A stretch of 64,000 bases of DNA from Saksenaea vasiformis B4078 (taxonomy: Eukaryota; Mucoromycota; Mucoromycetes; Mucorales; Saksenaeaceae), in contig JNDT01001338.1 of NCBI GenBank assembly GCA_000697055.1, positions 59,469 through 123,468 on the forward strand, in the 5' to 3' direction. Shown here in pieces: positions 56,236 to 64,000 of the stretch. Numbering within the stretch: the stretch's first letter is position 1; each line of letters starts with the position of its first letter. The notes below the pieces were generated by a model. That model did no database searches. It saw only the letters and a list, made by a program, of their open reading frames with translations, and was not told where the DNA came from. Position numbers and translations under genes: made by a program.

Positions 56236-56313
56236 AGTGGGTTTGTTGTTGGATGATACGCAAACTAAAGTGATTATACTTTTTATTCTGAATTTTTTTT
56301 CTTTTTTTCTTTT

Positions 56314-57514
56314 TTACAAATACTTTGAAAGAAATTCGTCTCTAATTGGCGAATCCTTCGATATGACGATGAATGAAGGAATCTTATCAATGACAAAGTA
56401 GGTCGGTAGAGCAAGTATAGCCCGTAATGCAAGCTTTTTGCCGATCTTCGTGAGCGTAGGCTTTGGTCCCTGCGTATTTTCAAAGTAGACTTCGACATTG
56501 TCAGGATTGTATCTATGATCGGGATCCCATGGCGCGGGTTCTTGAAACATTGTGGCCAAGTGATCATAGAATGTGTCTGTCTCGCTGAAAGATTGAATGT
56601 AGTCACTCTCTTTGAATTCGGGATACAGGAAAAAGACGGGATACGATACAATATCTTCTTTTTCATCGTACTTGATTTCGGCACGCTCCTTAACTTCCTT
56701 TTCCTTGGTGACGAATTTTACCTTGCGCGCCTGTTTGAATTATTTTGTTAGACATCCTCCGATAGTCCAATCGCAGCTTACTTCAAGGGCTCGTTCTAGA
56801 CGTTTCTTAGATTCTTCTTCTAGACGCTTCTTCTCTTCTTTCAATTGCTTTGCTCTCTCATACTGCTCTTTGCGCTTGACACATTTATCGCGCACCGCGA
56901 TTAACGCGGAGTTTTCGGCATCTAGTGCCAGTCCATGTTCACAACAATCATGCGCTTCATCCAAACGATCAAGAGCGTAAAGAGCGCGTGCCGAACGATA
57001 AAGAGCCTTCACATTCTTGGGATTCATCTCCAAGCATTTTGCACAATCACGTAGAACGCGACCGTAGTTGGCTAAAAGTTTCCGCATGAGCTTCGTAGCA
57101 ACAGGGAAGACAAAAATGCCATACCAAGTTCCAAATTCACGGCAGCGCGATTGACATAGCATATTTCTATGAGAGTCTTGTCGCTGCAGTCTGTGTCAAT
57201 AGCCTTGGTATAATAAGCAATGGCATCCTGGTAACTCTCTTTTCCTTGACGGAAGCAATCATTTCCCTGATTCTTGAAATTCTCTGCAATTTCTATACGA
57301 CAGCTGATGAATACAATCTGCAGGTCGCGGCATTGTGGACCGAACCTTCAGGTGTGCCGTCGTACGCCAAGGACTGTAACGCACTGAGGGTCTCATTCTC
57401 TTCCTCTGGAAGCTGAGACATGAACAAAGGAACCTTGGCGAGTTCCTCGTCCAAATTCTTTGGATCCATGAAATAGGGGGACTTGTATTGTTCGGGTCCT
57501 GATTGCGTCGTCAT
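56314..57514 (-). CDS. CNS1: Hsp90/Hsp70 co-chaperone Cns1/TTC4
   Basis: TPR co-chaperone that binds the EEVD tails of Hsp90/Hsp70 and is linked to eEF2 folding in yeast. Four exons join in frame: 57514-57346, 57292-57125, 57071-56782 and 56730-56314 (347 aa). The N-terminus (YFMDPKNLDEELAKVPLFMS) carries the conserved 'DP...LAELPFFM'-like element. The three-TPR domain follows: EIAENFKNQGNDCFRQGKES, YYTKAI, YVNRAAVNLELANYGRVLRD and NPKNVKALYRSARALYALDR. A charged helix comes next (KQLKEEKKRLEEESKKRLER). The C-terminal wheel domain includes VSYPVFFLYPEFKESDYIQS, PWDPDHRYNPDNVEVYFE and FVIDKIPSFIVISKDSP, ending FLSKYL. The donor of exon 1 (gttcgg) is non-consensus. Start 57514 is the only Met before the conserved element. 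Confidence 0.92.
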
Positions 57515-58829
57515 GATCGTCGAGAAAGACCAGTATGCGGTTTGACAAAAGAAAACAACCTGTTTGTTTTTAATCTCAGTCTCGTTTACCCAATCGCCAG
57601 AATCGTCGCCAGCGAACCCAAATGGGGAAATGGACCCAGCGCAAGTGAAGTAGGTTAAATAATCTGATCAATTCTCTCCCGCTCATAATTAAGATTATTA
57701 CTATGAGTTACGCCTTTGAGAAGGAGGTTTCATTACAAACAGTGGATATAACATCCAGCGTCACTATTTCATGCTGAACTTATTCTCTTTGCAGCTTGGA
57801 CGCAGTTACACGACTTAATGCAGGTCAACTATAAATCATAGTCGAGCGTATACACGCATTCTCCCTACCAAGGCAGTAAAGGCGTAGTTGCTTAGGAATA
57901 CCCTACCCGTCTCTATAGAGAAAGAGGTATATACCGTGGTGTTTAGACGTTGCCTATAAGCTTCAGCCTTCCCCTTGAACCTACATTTCGAAGTTAGTCT
58001 TTGAACAAGGATCAGTAGTACCTTACACTTGCAATAGATCAAGCTAAGATGCTTTGACTAAGCTTGGTTTCCTTTTTCTCCAATTGACAGTAATTTCGGA
58101 TTACGTGCGGGAGCGTGATGACTTGTGCGCCTAATAGTTTATCTACCAGGACGATATAATAAATTTATCGTATGATATTCGCTATTATAGAATGGATGGT
58201 CTAGTGCTGCTCTCGTTCGTATCAGGCGTATTTCCTTTTGAGACTTCGTACGCCAAAGCTTATTGTACAATAGGGTCTTGATCAGTTCATTAAATCCCTT
58301 CGTTTTCATTAAGCAAGGTTAATTAGCTTTACTCCAGAATAGATTGAACCAATATCCCTGGAAGATAGAGCACCTACAGCGCCCGCTGGCCAACAGCCAT
58401 GTTCGACCTTGATCGTTCCTGTTCTCGTCTGCCTGATTTTTCATTGATCGTGAATAATTCCATAGAAGTAGGGCATTGATAGTGGAATTCGAAAGCTACT
58501 ATTGACTGACTGTTCTGACGTACCCTTAACCGCATGTCGCCGGTGCTTATAACAAAGAGCGCCGGTAACTGTGAACACTCTTTCATCAGGACTAGTATGT
58601 GGTAATAGCTTTGTCTTAAAGGAGGCCCCGTGTGGTGACGCTAAGATGACCTACCTAAGGCGTTTCTTACGTTTTCTAATCCCATTGACTTGCTCTAGGA
58701 TGCTGCAAAATGTCTTTACTCGGGAGGCATACATGCCAAAGCTCTTAATTTCGGAGTTATAAGATACCAAGCGACGTTTCCGCCAAAAATCGCAACCAAG
58801 GCTGCTTCAGTTTCCGATCTTGGTCCAAT
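57515..58829. other. 1.3 kb without a recognised gene
   Basis: Divergent spacer between CNS1 (minus) and the scramblase gene (plus), longer than the promoters need. Small frames on both strands (for example 58374-58586 on -) have no domain. Confidence 0.45.
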
Positions 58830-60322
58830 ATGTACAGAACTGGAATGCGTCAGACTATGGCACCGCTTAGCCATGCGATTACAAACAACCTCAGACGATC
58901 TATTTTGAGACAAGGCCGCGTTGCATTACGACCATCGACGGCTGCATACTCTTCGCTCCGCCGCACAGCTCGCACAGGTAGGTCATGTCCTAGTTCAGCT
59001 TCCCATTGCTGACGAATTTGCTGTTATTAGGTCCAAGGACGCGCATCCTAAACCATGTGGAGGCGCTTAGACCGAGCAAACAGATACGCATTGTCGCCCA
59101 GGCCGCTGACAGCACTGCTGTGTCCGAGGCAGCACAAACTACGGTCGAGATCCCTGCTGCGCAAGAAGGTCAAGTAATTACGCATGATTACCACGGCGCA
59201 CCTTTGTTGGCGCAATCAGCCCTTGTCGTTGGCAGAGAATTAGAAATGATGAACGTCTTTCTGGTGAGCTATTATTACTCTCCCATCGAGTCGTTATTTC
59301 GCGCTTGCGTACTAATATCAGTAACGTCAAGGGATACGAGCAAGCGAATCGTTACAAAATCATCGATCCTAATGGAAACCCTGTTGGATATATTGCTGAG
59401 GAAGAAGGTTCATTTGGATCAGCAATTACTCGTCAGCTTATGCGTACCCATCGCCATTTTAAGGCGACGATCATGAATGCAGAAGGTGAAGTCGTCTTCA
59501 AGGTAAGAATGTTCTTTCTTTTTTCCCGTTCAAGGTGTAATGGATAAATATCATGTAGATTGTTCGACCATTCGCATTTATCAATAGCCGAATTTTCATC
59601 TACACTGCCGACGATAAACTGGTGGGCGAAGTACAACAACGCTGGCATCTCATGCGTAGAAAATATGATCTGTTTGTGGGGTACGACGGGATGTTTTAAT
59701 TTGGAGCATCTACTGAATCTATTTCTGTCTTATTTAGGAATACACAGTTCGCTGCTATCGATACACCTGTTCTCGGTTGGGATTTTAATCTGCAAGATGA
59801 GCAAGGTGGTACACTTGGTAACGTTAGCAGAAATTTCGTGGGCTTTGCACGAGAGGTAAGAGAAGAAAAAGAAGAGAATGTCTTAATGACTTTTTTACCA
59901 GATTTTCACGGATACTGGAGAGTATGTTCTGCGTATGGATGCGGTAGAGGGCAATAGCCGAGGCATGACGTTGGACGAACGTGCAGTTACCCTAGCATGC
60001 GCCATATCTATTGACTTTGACTATTTTTCGCGTCACTCTTCACACAGGTGAGCGAAGCTTATTTCATAATGATGGAATTAACATTGGTTGTAGTCATGGT
60101 GGTATACTACCTTTTCCGTTTTTCGGTTATGGTGGTGGAGAAAGAGAGAGCAGCCCTTCGGCTCCACCAGCAAGTCCTGATGCAGAGGATCATCCACTAC
60201 AGTCTCAGGATGATACACCGAAGACCAACGAGTACGGTGACATATGGATGGATGACGAAGCAGCTGGTGTGAAGAGCCCGTCGGATGACCTGGGAGGATT
60301 TTTCAAAGATCTGTTAGATTAG
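58830..60322 (+). CDS. AIM25: Mitochondrial scramblase-family protein (Aim25-like)
   Basis: Member of the phospholipid scramblase family; fungal Aim25 proteins are mitochondrial. Seven exons join in frame: 58830-58977, 59031-59263, 59332-59502, 59559-59680, 59738-59855, 59902-60047 and 60094-60322 (388 aa). The N-terminus is a basic presequence (NNLRRSILRQGRVALRPS). The scramblase fold shows ALVVGRELEMMNVFLGYEQA, YKIIDPNGNPVGYIAEEEG, QLMRTHRHFKATIMNAEGE, IVRPFAFINSRIFIY, VGEVQQRWHLMRRKYDLFVG and TPVLGWDFNLQDEQGG, ending with DFDYFSRHSSHGG. The tail is Pro/Asp-rich and probably disordered. Met at 58845 or 58857 could be the true start; the presequence is kept in all cases. Lipid-scrambling activity is family-level inference. 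Confidence 0.9.
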
Positions 60323-60859
60323 ATCGGCAAGTGTGATATAGAAGTGAGAAAATTTGTAGAGAAAAAAATGAGAAAAATAATCAGGCGGAGAAATCCTTTG
60401 AGACTTGTGCCATCTCCTTCTATTGTAGAGAATCGACCCAACTTATATATCTTTCTACTAGTTCGTCTGCAATAATTGAAATAACGATGATCAGCGGTGC
60501 ATGCTGGTAAAGGATCCTGTTAAGGTAGGAGGATGGACTTGTCCCTCGGAACGTCCAAACGTTGGGTGAATGCTACGTGTTCGCACATCACACGTCATTT
60601 CTTTCAAACGAACCCCTTCTAAATAAAATGAGTGCGTCCTCTTTAGAAGCGTTTATGCTATCATACAGTGGCGATCATTTCAATCAATCATATTTCTTCG
60701 AACATTGGCGGCCGCTCAGACGTTGCATATTTATTCGTCACCTTTTAATTCGGAAAACAATCTCATATCTATGAAACTTCTGGACATCCGCCCGTATAGA
60801 TGTAGCGTATGAAGTATTTCTTATAGTCACGGTATGTCAAATACGACATTGCCTATCGC

Positions 60860-61060
60860 TTTACTACCAGTCCTTTTTTTTACCGGCTTTGTTTTTTACT
60901 ATCCTTTTTATCACCGGTCTTGTCTTACCGCCGATCTTTTCTTACTGCCGGTCTTTTATTTATTACATGTTTTATTGCCAGCTTCTTTTTTATTACTATT
61001 CATTTTTACCGCCGGCTCGCTTTTTCCTACTATCTTTTTACTGTCGACCTTTTTTTTACT
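60860..61060 (+). repeat. T-rich degenerate tandem repeat (TTTTTTACTGCCGG-like)
   Basis: Units of about 18-25 bp built from CTTTTTTTTACYRCCGGY recur about ten times with drift. The same kind of unit occurs again at 62085-62300 in the same orientation. Confidence 0.65.
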
Positions 61061-61069
61061 ACGGAGGGT

Positions 61070-61235
61070 CGGCACGGACGAATATGAACGAATATATAGA
61101 TATTCGTATTCGTTCGTCAAGTGAGAATGAATATTCATGTCACATTCGTTAGGCAGAAGCGCATATTCATATTTGTTCTTCAAGTAAAAAGCGAATATTC
61201 ATATTCGTTCGTTAAATAAAAGGCATATTCGTGTT
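61070..61235. repeat. ATTCGTTCG / GAATATTCAT array
   Basis: Short palindromic words (GAATATTC, ATATTCGTATTCGTTCG) recur several times, joined by CAAGT or TAAAT spacers. Related GAATATTCAT words recur at about 61930-62060, so the two low-complexity arms are similar in make-up. Confidence 0.6.
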
Positions 61236-62084
61236 CGTTTGATTCATTTTTTGTGATTGCAAAATTGTCTGTATATATGGCTTCAGCAGTATATTAATAG
61301 GAATATACGAAGTTTATTGAGGTGAGCTTACAACGCAATTACAAACGGTATAGGCCTGAATAAAATAATTTTTAGTGATCCAGCGCATCTGGCTTTTTTT
61401 CCTTCTCCTTTCCGTCTTTGCCGCCTTTTCTTTTCTACTGCCATCTTTTCACTGCCATCTCCTCTCTACTGCGAGTAATTCAATTATGCATACATTGTCT
61501 ACGTTCGTAAATACTACTGATTCCAAGTCAATTAAGTATATGCCTTCTTTCTTTTTCTTGTTTAGACATTTCGGTCATCAGACTTTGACTTGACCTACCC
61601 CAATCTGATACCCTTTTATGCATTCGAACTTTGACTCGACTACACTCGGCTAATGGTAATTTCTAGTACATTGTATTAGTGAAACGCGCTGCGCCAAAAA
61701 GATTCGGTGATTGTCAAATGTCTACTTTGCGCAATTAATAAGACCGGCAATTACAAACGCAAACTTCGAGCAATATATTACCGTTACATTCTTATGCAAT
61801 GCTGTGCAAACTTGCCTTGTGCTTTAACTTTCCAGTTTTAAGTTTCTAACTACCAAAGATATTTTTTAAATAAAAAAGCAAAGACTGGAATGCGTTCATC
61901 TGCAATTCGAATGACAGGCAATTGAGGCGGATGATGCGAATGAGTATAGAATATTCATTGCTATTCGAATGGACCTACAAATATTCATATTTATTTGACA
62001 AGCTAAAATACTTATTCATGTTCATTCATATAAAGAACCAATACAAACAAATATAAATATTTTACTGACTCCTAATTTATTATT

Positions 62085-62300
62085 GTCCTTTTTTACTGGA
62101 GTTAGATTTTTCTTTTTTACTACAGTTTTTTTACTGCCAAATTTTTTATTTTTTTTGCTACTACTGTTTTCACTACTAGCTTACTTTTTAGTACTATTTT
62201 TTTATTGTCAACTTTTTTTTTCTATTAAATATTTTTTACTACTTTTTTATTATTGTTTTTTTTTATTATTACTTTTTTTTATTATTACTAAATCTTTTAT
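62085..62300 (+). repeat. T-rich degenerate tandem repeat, second block
   Basis: CTTTTTTACTRNNGTT-type units with very high T content, similar in build to 60860-61060. Not coding. Confidence 0.6.
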
Positions 62301-62450
62301 TTTTACTAATTTAAAAAAACTCCAGCCTTTACTAAGTATACAATAAAAGGATATAGAGAGAAGTAATAATAATCACCACTCTCAGATAGTATAGTTCAAA
62401 GTATTTATTAAGCAGCAGAATGGCCAGTCGCGAAATCGCATGTTGACCGT

Positions 62451-63020
62451 TGCACTGATCTAAAGTAAATGAAAAAAGCAAAAAACTCTGTAATACGCGG
62501 AGAAAAAAGTTGCATAAGTAACGCGAATATAAAAGGAAAGGGGAAGAAGTATGCAGAGGTGAATGGTGTTATGTGTGAGGGGAGTGGTCAGTGCAGACAA
62601 AACCCCGCGAGGGGAAAAAAGTCAGACTGCCAATGGGAGAAAAGAGTGTGGGGGGACCAGGCAGATCAAAAAAACCACGTGGGAAAAGATCGCCGGTGTG
62701 ACAGATAGAGAGAGAAAGAGGGAAGAGGGGGAGACCAGACCAGACCAGGGCCAGGAGGAACCAGAGATCGCCGCCATTAGACTGCAGAGTATTGAGCGGA
62801 CTGGATATCCAACCAGGGAACCAGTAGAAAAAACCATCAGTATGAATCAGACAAACATGACCTAGTGTTAGTAAACAGAGCCAGAAAGAGAGAAGAGCAA
62901 AAAGAAATAGCATACACCGGGAGTAAGCAAATAAGCAAAAGCAAAAATATAAATAAAGGTGTAGCTGAGAGAAGGAATTACAACGAGTAAAGTAGTTACA
63001 ATTGATTGAAAGTATGCCAC
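62451..63020 (-). mobile_element. Probable 3' untranslated region of the LINE
   Basis: This directly follows, on the minus strand, the stop of the reverse-transcriptase-derived frame. The plus strand is purine-rich (GGGGAGACCAGACCAG-like), so the element strand is pyrimidine-rich. Open frames here (for example 63024-62569 on -) have Phe/Leu/Cys-rich composition and look non-coding. The exact 3' end of the element is not defined. Confidence 0.4.
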
Positions 63021-64000
63021 TCAATTGCGCCCCTTTTTGCTTCGTTGTTCTTGTAGGAGTGTTGCATGGGCATCGAGGAGCATTGCACCAGCGGGAGGTT
63101 CAGGGTCAAAGGTTGAGGCAGAGGTGGCTTGATCAATAGTGTAAAGGACAGTAAGAAGACGTGGCCACATGTCTTTCCAAATGCCAGGTCGATGTGGTAC
63201 CTTCTGGGGCAGCAAATTGAAGGCATAATCCACAGGATGTATGTCAGGTGGAGGGAACGGACGCAGGTAGGGAACGAGATCTTTGATGAGATGTGCGGTT
63301 TTGGGGCACTCAAGGAAATGGTCGCGGTTTCCACGTAGACAGCCACACTGACATACAACCGAGGGTGAAGGGGGCAACCACGCAAGACGCCACTTTGACC
63401 AGGCGATGACGTTCTTTGGCGGTGCATGGTAAAAGTAGAACTGGGTCCCAACCAGGAAGACGAAGACCTCGAAGAAGAGTAATTGGTGGGTTACGCCTAT
63501 TCAAGATCTGGTCAAATTCACGCTTGATATGGAGACGGATAGCTTCTTTCAATGGGTCCTTTGGCGGGGCAGGCCTCTCCGTGAGGGTGCAGGTTTCTTT
63601 CCATAGTACATTGCGGCGAAGCTTTACCCATTGCGCTTCACTATGGCGAACCTGGAGCTGCGGGATCATGGACTTCAGGAGAGTGTCACTGGGCAAACGT
63701 TGGGCGCGTATTACAAACTTGGCCTGAAGAATAAGGTAACGTGTATGCATTGAAGGCAATGCGGCAAGGGAAGCGACATGTAAAGTACCAAGGGGGGAAG
63801 CAGGATCACGGCGTAGACATAGTCTCAGACAACGTCTTTGACTACGTTCCACCTCCTCTGCTACTGTGTGGGGAAGGGTAAGAATGGCAAGTCCATACTC
63901 TAAAATAGGCCGCACAAAAATTTGATAGGCCCGGAGAGCAGCGGGAAGTCCAAATCCGTACATGTTGACACCACAATCACGTAGTGATCGCATTACTGCA
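63021..64000 (-). mobile_element. 3' part of a non-LTR retrotransposon (LINE) ORF, frame-broken
   Basis: On the minus strand from the right edge, 63993-63310 encodes the end of a LINE reverse transcriptase and its connecting region: GLPAALRAYQIFVRPILEYG is the classical post-RT block ('..Y...V.P.LEYG..'), followed by RSQRRCLRLCLRR and LGTLHVASLAALPSMHTRYL. A second frame, 63377-63021, carries the terminal zinc-binding motif CQCGCLRGNRDHFLECPKTA and ends RSKKGRN. The two frames overlap around 63380-63400, so a one-base shift separates them. The 5' part of the element lies beyond the window. The copy is probably inactive unless the shift is a sequencing error. Confidence 0.75.

Larger units (their letters stand above)
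60323..62450. other. 2.1 kb of low-complexity and AT-rich DNA
   Basis: It holds T-rich degenerate tandem repeats on both flanks (60860-61060, 62085-62300), GAATATTC/ATTCGTTCG-rich DNA (61070-61235 and around 61930-62060), and no recognisable gene. Open frames here translate to Phe/Leu-rich low-complexity sequence and are not genes. Confidence 0.6.

Noticed and set aside
60834..61152. Phe/Leu/Tyr-rich 'membrane protein' frames
   Set aside because: Translation of T-rich tandem repeats in several frames; no start context or conservation.
62563..63024. Overlapping frames of 100 and 151 codons on both strands
   Set aside because: Located in the probable LINE 3' UTR; biased composition and no domain.
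1..64000. CRISPR arrays, rRNA genes, bacterial operons, prophage
   Set aside because: No regularly spaced direct repeats, rRNA segments or ribosome-binding-site-led gene strings were seen; gene structure is eukaryotic throughout.

Overview
The window is nuclear DNA from a filamentous fungus. It is most likely an early-diverging mould of Mucoromycota (Mucorales-like); the genus cannot be fixed from the sequence. Genes carry many short GT-AG introns of about 45-80 nt. They encode eukaryotic household proteins: mRNA capping RNA triphosphatase, Mago nashi, a complex I LYR subunit, sorting nexin 4 and Cns1/TTC4. The gene-poor stretches hold fungal DNA-transposon and LINE remnants. No bacterial operons, CRISPR arrays or rRNA genes were seen. 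Exon structures were traced by hand from splice signals, reading frame and family conservation.

Layout. 1-11.0 kb: tail of a His/Gln-rich protein, UMP/CMP kinase (URA6), two small secreted wall or GPI-type proteins, sorting nexin 4, pseudouridine-5'-phosphate glycosidase and a Bem46-type alpha/beta hydrolase. 11.3-18.4 kb: a mobile-element island with a frame-broken transposon-type protein, a decayed Tnp2 (CACTA-like) transposase and a degraded Fanzor (eukaryotic TnpB-like RNA-guided nuclease) that contains a 174 bp hairpin element. 18.5-34.2 kb: a dense gene cluster with PP2C phosphatase, CET1, Mago nashi, an acetyl/propionyl-CoA synthetase-like enzyme with a peroxisomal-type tail, GTP cyclohydrolase I, an unknown prenylation-tailed protein, an M20 amidohydrolase and an MFS transporter. 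34.2-47.2 kb: gene-poor DNA with a GST, NDUFA6 and a GDT1-type transporter among copies of a dispersed repeat family. 47.2-60.3 kb: a kelch-repeat membrane protein, a seven-zinc-knuckle CNBP/Gis2 protein, an oligopeptidase B-type S9 peptidase, an unknown single-pass coiled-coil protein, Cns1/TTC4 and a mitochondrial scramblase (AIM25-like). 60.3-64 kb: T-rich and GAATATTC-rich low-complexity DNA, then the 3' part of a non-LTR retrotransposon running off the right edge.

The genes do not form one pathway; this is ordinary mixed fungal gene order with tail-to-tail and head-to-head pairs. The most unusual object is the Fanzor at 16.7-18.4 kb. It keeps the zinc-finger/RuvC-III end and a recognisable RuvC-I region, but is frame-broken. 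It lies about 440 bp downstream of the Tnp2 remnant, separated by a subterminal-repeat array. Other notable points are a 10-nt and an 18-nt microexon, a GC-AG intron in an MFS gene with an altered motif A, and introns placed at similar points inside several zinc knuckles.
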